Assembly: GCA_023053685.1 (NCBI GenBank)
Contig: JALIGW010000059.1
Location: forward strand, 1,612,001 to 1,676,000
Length of the DNA: 64,000 nt
Direction: 5' to 3'
Source of the DNA: Diadophis punctatus similis
Lineage: Eukaryota > Chordata > Lepidosauria > Squamata > Dipsadidae
Shown here one piece after another: positions 25,071 through 39,209 of the stretch (its first letter is position 1; each line of letters opens with the position of its first letter). Under the pieces are notes generated by a model. It ran no database searches and had not been told where the DNA came from. It worked only from the letters and a program-made list of their open reading frames with translations. Both the position numbers and the translations under genes were made by a program.

Positions 25071-28000
25071 AATTCAGCCTGAAAACCTCACTTTTGACAC
25101 AGAGCTGAGAAATGAAAAAGAAACACATATCCATGTTCCCCAGGGTATGGAAAGCCAAAATCTCACACCATTTTCAGATCCAAGCATTCCCTGAGGAATT
25201 AGCCCAAGCCGTATCATAGAATTTACCTTACGACTCAATTCAGCCCGAAAACATCTCTTTTGACACAGAGCTCAGAAATAAAAAAGAAACACATATCCAT
25301 GTTCCCCAGGGTATGGAAAGCCGAATTCCCACACCATTTGCAGATCTGAGCTTTCCCTGAGGACTTAGCCCAAGGCGTTTCTCAGAATTTGCCATAGAAC
25401 TCAATTCAGCCCGAAAACCTCACTTTTGACACAGAGCTCAGAAATGAAAAAGAAACACATATTCCTGTTCCCTAGGGTTCGGAAAGCCAAATTTTCACAC
25501 CATATTCAGATCCGAGCTTTCCCTGAGGAGTTAGCCCAAGCCTTATCATAGAATTTGCCTTTGGACTCAATTCAGCCCGAAAACCTCACTTTTGACACAG
25601 AGCTCAGAAATGAAAAAGAAACACATATCCATGTTCCCCAGGGTATGGAAAAGCAAATTCCCACACCATTTTCAGATCCAAGCATTCCCTGAGGAATTAG
25701 CCCAAGCCGTATCTCATAATTTGCCTTAGGATTCAATTCAACCAGAAAAGTTCACTTTTGACACAGAGCTCAGAAATGAAAAAGAAACACATATTCATGT
25801 TCCCCAGGGTCTGGAAAGCCAAAATCTCACACCATTTTCAGGTCCGAGTTTTCCCTGAGGAATTAGCCCAAGCCGTATCTCATAATTTGCCTTAGGACTC
25901 AATTATAACAGAAAACTTCACTTTTGACACAGAGCTCAGAAATGAAAAAGAAACACATATTCATGTTCTCCAGGGTCTGGAAAGCCGAATTCTGACACCA
26001 TTTTCAGATCCGAGCTTTCCCTGAGGAGTTAGCCCAAGGCGTTTCTCAGAATTTGCCATAGAACTCAATTCAGCCCGAAAACCTCACTTTTGACACAGAG
26101 CTCAGAAATGAAAAAGAAACACATATTCCTGTTCCCTAGGGTTCGGAAAGCCAAATTTTCACACCATATTCAGATCCGAGTTTTCCCTGAGTTGTTAGCC
26201 CAAGGCGTATCATAGAATTTACTTTAAGACTCAATTCACCCCGAAAACCTCACTGTTGACACAGAGCTCAGAAATGAAAAAGAAACACAAATTCATGTTC
26301 CCTAGACTCTGGAAAGAAAAATCTCACACAATTTTTAGATCCGAACTTTCCCTGACGAGTTAGCCCAAGCCTTATCATAGAATTTGCCTTAGAACTCAAT
26401 TCAGCCAGAAAACTTCCCTTTTGACACAGAGCTCAGAAATGAAAAAGAAACACATATTCATGTTCCCAGGGTCTGGAAAGCCAAATTCCCACACCATTTG
26501 CCGATCCGAGCATTCCCTGAGGAATTTGCCCAAGCCGTATCATAGAAATTTACCTTACGACTCAATTCAGCCCGAAAACCTCACTTTTGACACATAGCTC
26601 AGAAATGAAAAAGAAACACATATCCATGTTCCCCAGGGTCTGGAAAGCCAAAATCTCACAAAATTTTCAGATCCAAGCATTCCCTGAGGAATTAGCCCAA
26701 GCCGTATCATAGAATTTACCTTACGACTCAATTCAGCCCAAAAACCTCACTTTTGACACAGAGCTCATAAATGAAAAAGAAACACATATCCATGTTCCCC
26801 AGGGTATGGAAAAGCAAATTCCCACACCATTTTCAGATCCAAGCATTCCCTGAGGAATTAGCCCAAGCCATATCTCATAATTTGCCTTAGGATTCAATTC
26901 AACCAGAAAAGTTCACTTTTGACACAGAGCTCAGAAATGAAAAAGAAACACATATTCATGTTCCCTAGGGTTCGGAAAGCCAAATTTTCACAAAATTTTC
27001 AGATCCAAGCATTCCCTGAGGAATTAGCCCAAGCAGTATCATAGAATTTACCTTACGACTCAATTCAGCCTGAAAACCTCACTTTTGACACAGAGCTGAG
27101 AAATGAAAAAGAAACACATATCCATGTTCCCCAGGGTCTGGAAAGCCAAAATCTCACACCATTTTCAGATCCAAGCATTCCCTGAGGAATTAGCCCAAGC
27201 CGTATCATAGAATTTACCTTACGACTCAATTGAGCCTGAAAACCTCACTTTTGACACAGAGCTCAGAAATGAAAAAGAAACACAAATTCATGTTCCCTAG
27301 ACTCTGGAAAGAAAAATCTCACACAATTTTTAGATCCGAACTTTCCCTGACGAGTTAGCCCAAGCCTTATCATAGAATTTGCCTTAGAACTCAATTCAGC
27401 CCGAAAACCTCACTTTTGACATAGAGCTCAGAAATGAAAAAGAAATACATATTCATGTTCCCTACGGTCGGGAAAGCCAAATTTTCACACCATTTTCAGA
27501 TCCGAGCATTCCCTGAGGAATTAGTCCAAGCCGTATCATAGAATTTACCTTACGACTCAATTCAGCCCGAAAACCTCACTTTTGACACAGAACTCAGAAA
27601 TGAAAAAGAAACACATATCCATGTTCCCCAGGGTATGGAAAACCGAATTCCCACACCATTTGCAGATCCGAGCATTCCCTGATGAATTAGCCCAAGCCGT
27701 ATCATAGAATTTACCTTACGACTCAATTCAGCCCGAAAACCTCATTTTTGACACAGAGCTCAGAAATGAAAAAGAAACACATACAGTATTCCTGTTCCCT
27801 AGGGTCTGGAAAGCCAAATTCTCACACCATTTTCAGATCCGAGCTTTCCCTGAGGAGTTAGCCAAAGGCCTATCTCAGAATTTGCCATAGAAATCAATTC
27901 AGCCAGAAACTTCACTTTTGACACAGAGGTCAGAAATGAAAAAGAAACATATCCATGTTCCCCAGGGTGTGGAAAGCCAAATTACCACACTATTTTCAGG

Positions 28001-29480
28001 TCCTAGTTTTCCCTGAGGAATTAGCCAAAGCCGTATCTCATAATTTGCCTTAGGATTCAATTCAACCAGAAAAGTTCACTTTTGACACAGAGCTCAGAAA
28101 TGAAAAAGAAACACATATTCATGTTCCCCAGGGTCTGGAAAGCCAAAATCTCACAAAATTTTCAGATCCAAGCATTCCCTGAGGAATTAGCCCAAGCCGT
28201 ATCATAGAATTTACCTTACGACTCAATTCAGCCCGAAAACCTCTCTTTTGACACAGAGCTCAGAAATCAAAAAGAAACACATATCCATGTTCCCCAGGGT
28301 ATGGAAAGCCGAATTCCCACACCATTTGCAGATCCGAGCTTTCCCTGAGGACTTAGCCCAAGGCGTTTCTCAGAATTTGCCATAGAACTCCATTCAGCCC
28401 GAAAACCTCACTTTTGACATAGAGCTCAGAAATGAAAAACAAACACATATCCATGTTCCCCAGGGTGTGGAAAGCCAAATTACCACACCATTTTCAGGTC
28501 CGAGTTTTCCCTGAGGAATTAGCCCAAGCCTTATCATAGAATTTGCCTTAGAACTCAATTCAGCCAGAAAACTTCCCTTTTGACACAGAGCTCAGAAATG
28601 AAAAAGAAACTCATATTCATGTTCCCAGGGTCTGGAAAGCCAAATTCCCACACCATTTGCCGATCTGAGCATTCCCTGAGGAATTTGCCCAAGCCGTATC
28701 ATAGAATTTACCTTACGACTCAATTCAGCCCGAAAACCTCACTTTTGACACAGAGCTCAGAAATGAAAAAGAAACACATATCCATGTTCCCCAGGGTCTG
28801 GAAAGCCAAAATCTCACAAAATTTTCAGATCCAAGCATTCCCTGAGGAATTAGCCCAAGCCGTATCATAGAATTTACCTTAAGACTCAATTCAGCCCAAA
28901 AACCTCACTTTTGACACAGAGCTCATAAATGAAAAAGAAACACATATCCATGTTCCCCAGGGTATGGAAAAGCAAATTCCCACACCATTTTCAGATCCAA
29001 GCATTCCCTGAGGAATTAGCCCAAGCCGTATCTCATAATTTGCCTTAGGATTCAATTCAACCAGAAAAGTTCACTTTTGACACAGAGCTCAGAAATGAAA
29101 AAGAAACACATATTCATGTTCCCCAGGGTCTGGAAAGCCAAAATCTCACAAAATTTTCAGATCCAAGCATTCCCTGAGGAATTAGCCCAAGCCGTATCAT
29201 AGAATTTACCTTACGACTCAATTCAGCCTGAAAACCTCACTTTTGACACAGAGCTGAGAAATGAAAAAGAAACACATATCCATGTTCCCCAGGGTATGGA
29301 AAGCCAAAATCTCACACCATTTTCAGATCCAAGCATTCTTTGAGGAATTAGCCCAAGCCGTATCTCATAATTTGCCTTAGGATTCAATTCAACCAGAAAA
29401 GTTCACTTTTGACACAGAGCTCAGAAATGAAATAGAAACACATATTCATGTTCCCCAGGGTCTGGAAAGCCAAAATCTCA
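24170..29480 (+). repeat. 5,311 bp tandem duplication (32 monomers), copy 1
   Basis: The offset to the next block is exactly 5,311 bp at every anchor checked: ATATCTC 24,381/29,692 and 26,870/32,181, M14 25,251/30,562, extra-A CATAGAAATTT 26,541/31,852, open frame 28,580/33,891. In the parts compared I found only a couple of substitutions, e.g. GCCGATCCGAG near 26,500 against GCCGATACGAG. Two ATATCTC landmarks 2,489 bp apart also suggest older internal structure. Confidence 0.88.
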
Positions 29481-32400
29481 CAAAATTTTCAGATCCAAGC
29501 ATTCCCTGAGGAATTAGCCCAAGCCGTATCATAGAATTTACCTTACGACTCAATTCAGCCCAAAAACCTCACTTTTGACACAGAGCTCATAAATGAAAAA
29601 GAAACACATATCCATGTTCCCCAGGGTATGGAAAAGCAAATTCCCACACCATTTTCAGATCCAAGCATTCCCTGAGGAATTAGCCCAAGCCATATCTCAT
29701 AATTTGCCTTAGGATTCAATTCAACCAGAAAAGTTCACTTTTGACACAGAGCTCAGAAATGAAAAAGAAACACATATTCATGTTCCCTAGGGTTCGGAAA
29801 GCCAAATTTTCACAAAATTTTCAGATCCAAGCATTCCCTGAGGAATTAGCCCAAGCCGTATCTCATAATTTGCCTTAGGATTCAATTCAACCAGAAAAGT
29901 TCACTTTTGACACAGAGCTCAGAAATGAAAAAGAAACACATATTCATGTTCCCCAGGGTCTGGAAAGCCAAAATCTCACACCATTTTCAGGTCCGAGTTT
30001 TCCCTGAGGAATTAGCCCAAGCCGTATCTCATAATTTGCCTTAGGACTCAATTATAACAGAAAACTTCACTTTTGACACAGAGCTCAGAAATGAAAAAGA
30101 AACACATATTCATGTTCTCCAGGGTCTGGAAAGCCGAATTCTGACACCATTTTCAGATCCGAGCTTTCCCTGAGGAGTTAGCCCAAGGCTTTTCTCAGAA
30201 TTTGCCATAGAACTCAATTCAGCCCGAAAACCTCACTTTTGACACAGAGCTCAGAAATGAAAAAGAAACACATATTCCTGTTCCCTAGGGTTCGGAAAGC
30301 CAAATTTTCACACCATATTCAGATCCGAGTTTTCCCTGAGTTGTTAGCCCAAGGCGTATCATAGAATTTACTTTAAGACTCAATTCAGCCTGAAAACCTC
30401 ACTTTTGACACAGAGCTGAGAAATGAAAAAGAAACACATATCCATGTTCCCCAGGGTATGGAAAGCCAAAATCTCACACCATTTTCAGATCCAAGCATTC
30501 CCTGAGGAATTAGCCCAAGCCGTATCATAGAATTTACCTTACGACTCAATTCAGCCCGAAAACATCTCTTTTGACACAGAGCTCAGAAATAAAAAAGAAA
30601 CACATATCCATGTTCCCCAGGGTATGGAAAGCCGAATTCCCACACCATTTGCAGATCTGAGCTTTCCCTGAGGACTTAGCCCAAGGCGTTTCTCAGAATT
30701 TGCCATAGAACTCAATTCAGCCCGAAAACCTCACTTTTGACACAGAGCTCAGAAATGAAAAAGAAACACATATTCCTGTTCCCTAGGGTTCGGAAAGCCA
30801 AATTTTCACACCATATTCAGATCCGAGCTTTCCCTGAGGAGTTAGCCCAAGCCTTATCATAGAATTTGCCTTTGGACTCAATTCAGCCCGAAAACCTCAC
30901 TTTTGACACAGAGCTCAGAAATGAAAAAGAAACACATATCCATGTTCCCCAGGGTATGGAAAAGCAAATTCCCACACCATTTTCAGATCCAAGCATTCCC
31001 TGAGGAATTAGCCCAAGCCGTATCTCATAATTTGCCTTAGGATTCAATTCAACCAGAAAAGTTCACTTTTGACACAGAGCTCAGAAATGAAAAAGAAACA
31101 CATATTCATGTTCCCCAGGGTCTGGAAAGCCAAAATCTCACACCATTTTCAGGTCCGAGTTTTCCCTGAGGAATTAGCCCAAGCCGTATCTCATAATTTG
31201 CCTTAGGACTCAATTATAACAGAAAACTTCACTTTTGACACAGAGCTCAGAAATGAAAAAGAAACACATATTCATGTTCTCCAGGGTCTGGAAAGCCGAA
31301 TTCTGACACCATTTTCAGATCCGAGTTTTCCCTGAGGAGTTAGCCCAAGGCGTTTCTCAGAATTTGCCATAGAACTCAATTCAGCCCGAAAACCTCACTT
31401 TTGACACAGAGCTCAGAAATGAAAAAGAAACACATATTCCTGTTCCCTAGGGTTCGGAAAGCCAAATTTTCACACCATATTCAGATCCGAGTTTTCCCTG
31501 AGTTGTTAGCCCAAGGCGTATCATAGAATTTACTTTAAGACTCAATTCACCCCGAAAACCTCACTGTTGACACAGAGCTCAGAAATGAAAAAGAAACACA
31601 AATTCATGTTCCCTAGACTCTGGAAAGAAAAATCTCACACAATTTTTAGATCCGAACTTTCCCTGACGAGTTAGCCCAAGCCTTATCATAGAATTTGCCT
31701 TAGAACTCAATTCAGCCAGAAAACTTCCCTTTTGACACAGAGCTCAGAAATGAAAAAGAAACACATATTCATGTTCCCAGGGTCTGGAAAGCCAAATTCC
31801 CACACCATTTGCCGATACGAGCATTCCCTGAGGAATTTGCCCAAGCCGTATCATAGAAATTTACCTTACGACTCAATTCAGCCCGAAAACCTCACTTTTG
31901 ACACATAGCTCAGAAATGAAAAAGAAACACATATCCATGTTCCCCAGGGTCTGGAAAGCCAAAATCTCACAAAATTTTCAGATCCAAGCATTCCCTGAGG
32001 AATTAGCCCAAGCCGTATCATAGAATTTACCTTACGACTCAATTCAGCCCAAAAACCTCACTTTTGACACAGAGCTCATAAATGAAAAAGAAACACATAT
32101 CCATGTTCCCCAGGGTATGGAAAAGCAAATTCCCACACCATTTTCAGATCCAAGCATTCCCTGAGGAATTAGCCCAAGCCATATCTCATAATTTGCCTTA
32201 GGATTCAATTCAACCAGAAAAGTTCACTTTTGACACAGAGCTCAGAAATGAAAAAGAAACACATATTCATGTTCCCTAGGGTTCGGAAAGCCAAATTTTC
32301 ACAAAATTTTCAGATCCAAGCATTCCCTGAGGAATTAGCCCAAGCAGTATCATAGAATTTACCTTACGACTCAATTCAGCCTGAAAACCTCACTTTTGAC

Positions 32401-34800
32401 ACAGAGCTGAGAAATGAAAAAGAAACACATATCCATGTTCCCCAGGGTCTGGAAAGCCAAAATCTCACACCATTTTCAGATCCAAGCATTCCCTGAGGAA
32501 TTAGCCCAAGCCGTATCATAGAATTTACCTTACGACTCAATTGAGCCTGAAAACCTCACTTTTGACACAGAGCTCAGAAATGAAAAAGAAACACAAATTC
32601 ATGTTCCCTAGACTCTGGAAAGAAAAATCTCACACAATTTTTAGATCCGAACTTTCCCTGACGAGTTAGCCCAAGCCTTATCATAGAATTTGCCTTAGAA
32701 CTCAATTCAGCCCGAAAACCTCACTTTTGACATAGAGCTCAGAAATGAAAAAGAAATACATATTCATGTTCCCTACGGTCGGGAAAGCCAAATTTTCACA
32801 CCATTTTCAGATCCGAGCATTCCCTGAGGAATTAGTCCAAGCCGTATCATAGAATTTACCTTACGACTCAATTCAGCCCGAAAACCTCACTTTTGACACA
32901 GAACTCAGAAATGAAAAAGAAACACATATCCATGTTCCCCAGGGTATGGAAAACCGAATTCCCACACCATTTGCAGATCCGAGCATTCCCTGATGAATTA
33001 GCCCAAGCCGTATCATAGAATTTACCTTACGACTCAATTCAGCCCGAAAACCTCATTTTTGACACAGAGCTCAGAAATGAAAAAGAAACACATACAGTAT
33101 TCCTGTTCCCTAGGGTCTGGAAAGCCAAATTCTCACACCATTTTCAGATCCGAGCTTTCCCTGAGGAGTTAGCCAAAGGCCTATCTCAGAATTTGCCATA
33201 GAAATCAATTCAGCCAGAAACTTCACTTTTGACACAGAGGTCAGAAATGAAAAAGAAACATATCCATGTTCCCCAGGGTGTGGAAAGCCAAATTACCACA
33301 CTATTTTCAGGTCCTAGTTTTCCCTGAGGAATTAGCCAAAGCCGTATCTCATAATTTGCCTTAGGATTCAATTCAACCAGAAAAGTTCACTTTTGACACA
33401 GAGCTCAGAAATGAAAAAGAAACACATATTCATGTTCCCCAGGGTCTGGAAAGCCAAAATCTCACAAAATTTTCAGATCCAAGCATTCCCTGAGGAATTA
33501 GCCCAAGCCGTATCATAGAATTTACCTTACGACTCAATTCAGCCCGAAAACCTCTCTTTTGACACAGAGCTCAGAAATCAAAAAGAAACACATATCCATG
33601 TTCCCCAGGGTATGGAAAGCCGAATTCCCACACCATTTGCAGATCCGAGCTTTCCCTGAGGACTTAGCCCAAGGCGTTTCTCAGAATTTGCCATAGAACT
33701 CCATTCAGCCCGAAAACCTCACTTTTGACATAGAGCTCAGAAATGAAAAACAAACACATATCCATGTTCCCCAGGGTGTGGAAAGCCAAATTACCACACC
33801 ATTTTCAGGTCCGAGTTTTCCCTGAGGAATTAGCCCAAGCCTTATCATAGAATTTGCCTTAGAACTCAATTCAGCCAGAAAACTTCCCTTTTGACACAGA
33901 GCTCAGAAATGAAAAAGAAACTCATATTCATGTTCCCAGGGTCTGGAAAGCCAAATTCCCACACCATTTGCCGATCTGAGCATTCCCTGAGGAATTTGCC
34001 CAAGCCGTATCATAGAATTTACCTTACGACTCAATTCAGCCCGAAAACCTCACTTTTGACACAGAGCTCAGAAATGAAAAAGAAACACATATCCATGTTC
34101 CCCAGGGTCTGGAAAGCCAAAATCTCACAAAATTTTCAGATCCAAGCATTCCCTGAGGAATTAGCCCAAGCCGTATCATAGAATTTACCTTAAGACTCAA
34201 TTCAGCCCAAAAACCTCACTTTTGACACAGAGCTCATAAATGAAAAAGAAACACATATCCATGTTCCCCAGGGTATGGAAAAGCAAATTCCCACACCATT
34301 TTCAGATCCAAGCATTCCCTGAGGAATTAGCCCAAGCCGTATCTCATAATTTGCCTTAGGATTCAATTCAACCAGAAAAGTTCACTTTTGACACAGAGCT
34401 CAGAAATGAAAAAGAAACACATATTCATGTTCCCCAGGGTCTGGAAAGCCAAAATCTCACAAAATTTTCAGATCCAAGCATTCCCTGAGGAATTAGCCCA
34501 AGCCGTATCATAGAATTTACCTTACGACTCAATTCAGCCTGAAAACCTCACTTTTGACACAGAGCTGAGAAATGAAAAAGAAACACATATCCATGTTCCC
34601 CAGGGTATGGAAAGCCAAAATCTCACACCATTTTCAGATCCAAGCATTCTTTGAGGAATTAGCCCAAGCCGTATCTCATAATTTGCCTTAGGATTCAATT
34701 CAACCAGAAAAGTTCACTTTTGACACAGAGCTCAGAAATGAAATAGAAACACATATTCATGTTCCCCAGGGTCTGGAAAGCCAAAATCTCACAAAATTTT
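29480..34800 (+). repeat. 5,311 bp tandem duplication (32 monomers), copy 2
   Basis: This is the counterpart of 24,170-29,480. Noted differences are GAGTTTTCCC near 31,324 against GAGCTTTCCC, and GATACGAG near 31,816 against GATCCGAG. The match ends near 34,826, where this copy has GAATTAACCC and then an ATTGAGCCTG tail. The junction near 29.48 kb has no foreign sequence and is in monomer register. Confidence 0.87.
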
Positions 34801-37800
34801 CAGATCCAAGCATTCCCTGAGGAATTAACCCAAGCCGTATCATAGAATTTACCTTACGACTCAATTGAGCCTGAAAACCTCACTTTTGACACAGAGCTCA
34901 GAAATGAAAAAGAAACACATATCCATGTTCCGCAGGGTATGGGAAGCCGAATTCTGACACCATTTTCAGATCTGAGCTTTCCCTGAGGAGTTAGCCCAAG
35001 GCTTTTCTCAGAATTTGCCATAGAACTCAATTCAGCCCGAAAACCTCACTTTTGACACAGAGCTCAGAAATGAAAAAGAAACACATATTCCTGTTCCCTA
35101 GGGTTCGGAAAGCCAAATTTTCACACCATATTCAGATCCGAGTTTTCCCTGAGTTGTTAGCCCAAGGCGTATCATAGAATTTACTTTAAGACTCAATTCA
35201 CCCCGAAAACCTCACTGTTGACACAGAGCTCAGAAATGAAAAAGAAACACAAATTCATGTTCCGCAGGGTATGGAAAGCCGAATTCTGACACCATTTTCA
35301 GATCCGAGCTTTCCCTGAGGAGTTAGCCCAAGCCGTATCATAGAATTTACCTTACGACTCAATTGAGCCTGAAAACCTCACTTTTGACACAGAGCTCAGA
35401 AATGAAAAAGAAACACATATCCATGTTCCCTAGACTCTGGAAAGAAAAATCTCACACAATTTTTAGATCCGAACTTTCCCTGACGAGTTAGCCCAAGCCT
35501 TATCTCAGAATTTGCCTTGGGACTCAATTCAGCCAGAAAACTTCACTTTTGACACAGAGCTCAGAAATGAAAAAGAAACACATAGCCATGATCCCCAGGG
35601 TGTGGAGAGACAAAATTTCACACAATTTTCAGATCCAAGCTTTCCCTGAGGAGTTAGCCAAAGGCCTATCTCAGAATTTGCCATAGAAATCAATTCAGCC
35701 AGAAACTTCACTTTTGACACAGAGCTCAGAAATGAAAAAGAAACACATATCCATGTTCCCCAGGGTGTGAAAGCCAAATTACCACACTATTTTCAGGTCC
35801 TAGTTTTCCCTGAGGAATTAGCCAAAGCCGTATCTCATAATTTGCCTTAGGACTCAATTCAGCCAGAAAACTTCACTCTTGACACAGAGCTCAGAAATGA
35901 AAAAGAAATACATATTCATGTTCCCTACGGTCGGGAAAGCCAAATTTTCACACCATTTTCAGATCCGAGCATTCCCTGAGGAATTAGCCCAAGCCGTATC
36001 ATAGAATTTACCTTACGACTCAATTCAGCCCGAAAACCTCACTATTGACACAGAGCTCAGAAATGAAAAAGAAACACATATCCATGTTCCCCAGGGTATG
36101 GAAAGCCAAATTCTCACACCATTTTCAGATCCGAGCTTTCCCTGTGGAGTTAGCACAAGCCGTATCTCATAATTTGCCTTAGGATTCAATTCAACCAGAA
36201 AACTTCACTTTTGACACAGAGCTCAGAAATGAAAAAGAAACACATATTCATGTTCCCCAGGGTCTGGAAAGCCAAAATCTCACAAAATTTTCAGATCCAA
36301 GCATTCCCTGAGGAATTAGCCCAAGCCGTATCATAGAATTTACCTTACGACTCAATTCAGCCCAAAAACCTCACTTTTGACACAGAGCTCAGAAATGAAA
36401 AAGAAACACATATCCATGTTCCCCAGGGTATGGAAAGGCAAATTCCCACACCATTTTCAGATCCGAGCAATCCCTGAGGAATTAGCCCAAGCCGTATCAT
36501 AGAATTTACCTTACGACTCAATTCAGCCCGAAAACCTCACTTTTGACACAAAGCTCAGAAATGAAAAAGAAACACATATCCATGTTCCCCAGGGTATGGA
36601 AAACCGAATTCCCACACCATTTGCAGATCCGAGCATTGCCTGATGAATTAGCCCAAGCCGTATCATAGAATTTACCTTACGACTCAATTCAGCCCGAAAA
36701 CCTCACTTTTGACACAGAGCTCAGAAATGAAAAAGAAACACATACAGTATTCCTCTTCCCTAGGGTCTGGAAAGCCAAATTCTCACACCATTTTCAGATC
36801 CGAGCTTTCCCTGAGGAGTTAGCCAAAGGCCTATCTCAGAATTTGCCATAGAAATCAATTCAGCCAGAAACTTCACTTTTGACACAGAGGTCAGAAATGA
36901 AAAAGAAACATATCCATGTTCCCCAGGGTGTGGAAAGCCAAATTACCACACTATTTTCAGGTCCTAGTTTTCCCTGAGGAATTAGCCAAAGCCGTATCTC
37001 ATAATTTGCCTTAGGACTCAATTCAGCCAGAAAACTTCACTCTTGACACAGAGCTCAGAAATGAAAAAGAAATACATATTCATGATCCCTAGGGTCGGGA
37101 AAGCCAAATTTTCACACCATTTTCAGATCCGAGCATTCCCTGAGGAATTAGCCGAAGCCGTATCATAGAATTTACCTTACGACTCAATTCAGCCCGAAAA
37201 CCTCACTATTGACACAGAGCTCAGAAATGAAAAAGAAACACACATCCATGTTCCCCAGGGTATGGAAAACTGAATTCCCACACCATTTGCCGATCCGAGC
37301 ATTCCCTGAGGAATTAGCCCAAGGCGTTTCTCAGAATTTGCCATAGAACTCAATTCAGCCCGAAAACTTCACTTTTGACACAGAGCTCAGAAATGAAAAA
37401 GAAACATATATCCATGTTCCCCAGGGTATGGAAAAGCAAATTCCCACACGATTTTCAGATCCGAGCAATCCCTGAGGAATTAGCCCAAGCCGTATCATAG
37501 AATTTACCTTACGACTCAATTCAGCCCGAAAACCTCACTTTTGACACAGAGCTCAGAAATGAAAAAGAAACACATACAGTATTCCTGTTCCCTAGGGTCT
37601 GGAAAGCCAAATTCTCACACCATTTTCAGATCCGAGCTTTCCCTGTTGAGTTAGCCCAAGCCGTATCTCAGAATTTGCCTTGGGACTCAATTCAGCCAGA
37701 AAACTTCACTTTTGACACAGAGCTCAGAAATGAAAAAGAAACACATACAGTATTCCTGTTCCCTAGGGTCTGGAAAGCCAAATTCTCACACCATTTTCAG

Positions 37801-39170
37801 CTCCGAGCTTTCCCTGAGGAGTTAGCCAAAGGCCTATCTCAGAATTTGCCATAGAAATCAATTCAGCCAGAAACTTCACTTTTGACACAGAGGTCAGAAA
37901 TGAAAAAGAAACATATCCATGTTCCCCAGGGTGTGGAAAGCCAAATTACCACACTATTTTCAGGTCCTAGTTTTCCCTGAGGAATTAGCCAAAGCCGTAT
38001 CATAGAATTTGCCTTAGGACTCAATTCAGCCAGAAAACCTCACTATTGACACAGAGCTCAGAAATGAAAAAGAAACACACATCCATGTTCCCCAGGGTAT
38101 GGAAAACCGAATTCCCACACCATTTGCCGATCCGAGCATTCCCTGAGGAATTAGCCCAAGGCGTTTCTCAGAATTTGCCATAGAACTCAATTCAGCCTGA
38201 AAACGTCACTTTTGACACAGAGCTCAGAAATGAAAAAGAAACACATATTCATGTTCCCCAGGGTCTGGAAAGCCAAATTCTCACACCATTTTCAGATCCG
38301 AGCTTTCCCTGTGGAGTTAGCCCAAGCCGTATCTCATAATTTGCCTTAGGATTCAATTCAACCAGAAAACTTCACTTTTGACACAGAGCTCAGAAATGAA
38401 AAAGAAAAACATATTCATGTTCCCCAGGGTCTGGAAAGCCAAAATCTCACAAAATTTTCAGATCCAAGCATTCCCTGAGGAATTAGCCCAAGCCGTATCA
38501 TAGAATTTACCTTACGACTCAATTCAGCCCGAAAACCTCTCTTTTGACACAGAGCTCAGAAATCAAAAAGAAACACATATTCATGTTCCCCAGGGTATGG
38601 AAAGCCGAATTCCCACACCATTTGCAGATCCGAGCTTTCCCTGAGGACTTAGCCCAAGGCGTTTCTCAGAATTTGCCATAGAACTCCATTCAGCCCGAAA
38701 ACCTCACTTTTGACATAGAGCTCAGAAATGAAAAACAAACACATATCCATGTTCCCCAGGGTGTGGGAAGCCAAATTACCACACCATTTTCAGGTCCGAG
38801 TTTTCCCTGAGGAATTAGCCCAAGCCGTATCTCATAATTTGCCTTAGGACTCAATTATAACAGAAAACCTCACTTTTGACACAGAGCTCAGAAATGAAAA
38901 AGAAACACATATTCATGTTCTCCAGGGTCTGGAAAGCCGAATTCTGACACCATTTTCAGATCCGAGCTTTCCCTGAGGAGTTAGCCCAAGGCGTTTCTCA
39001 GAATTTGCCATAGAACTCAATTCAGCCCGAAAACCTCACTTTTGACACAGAGCTCAGAAATGAAATAGAAACACATATTCTTGTTCCCTAGGCTCTGGAA
39101 AGAAAAAATCTCACACAATTTTTAGATCCGAACTTTCCCTGACGAGTTAGCCCAAGCCTTATCATAGAAT
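30370..39170 (+). repeat. 8.8 kb long-range duplication, copy 1 (partner 44.8-53.6 kb)
   Basis: The offset is 14,439 bp before the extra A near 31.85 kb and 14,438 bp after it, about 87 monomers. Anchors: M14 30,562/45,001, ATATCTC 32,181/46,619, M10 region 35,529/49,967, CTCCGAG 37,801/52,239, GAACTCC 38,681/53,119, monomer start 39,044/53,482. Only a handful of differences were noticed over the compared parts. The match starts where CAGCCTGAAAACC follows CTTTAAGACTC here but CTTACGACTC in the partner. Confidence 0.88.
31513..37574 (+). repeat. Long-range duplication, copy 2 (partner 0.32-6.4 kb)
   Basis: This is the counterpart of 320-6,380 at +31,193/31,194 bp, about 188 monomers. Differences include CCTCTTCCC near 36,755 against CCTGTTCCC, CATGATCCC near 37,083 against CATGTTCCC, and TTTGCCGATCCGAGCATTCC near 37,290 against TTTTCAGATCCGAGCTTTCC. 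It overlaps the 5,311 bp tandem and the 14,438 bp pair, so it has been re-used in later duplications. Confidence 0.85.
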
Positions 39171-39209
39171 TTGTCTTAGAACTCAATTCAGCCCGAAAAC
39201 CTCACTTTT
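39044..39209 (+). repeat. Chimeric monomer, M4 left part and M6 right part
   Basis: The left part has GAAATAGAAACAC, CTTGTTCCC and TAGGCTCTGG as in M4. The right part has TTTTTAGATCCGAAC and CCCTGACGAG as in M6. The switch lies around 39,100-39,120. The same chimera exists 14,438 bp away, so it predates that duplication. This copy also has GAAAGAAAAAATC and TTTGTCTTAG. Confidence 0.85.
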
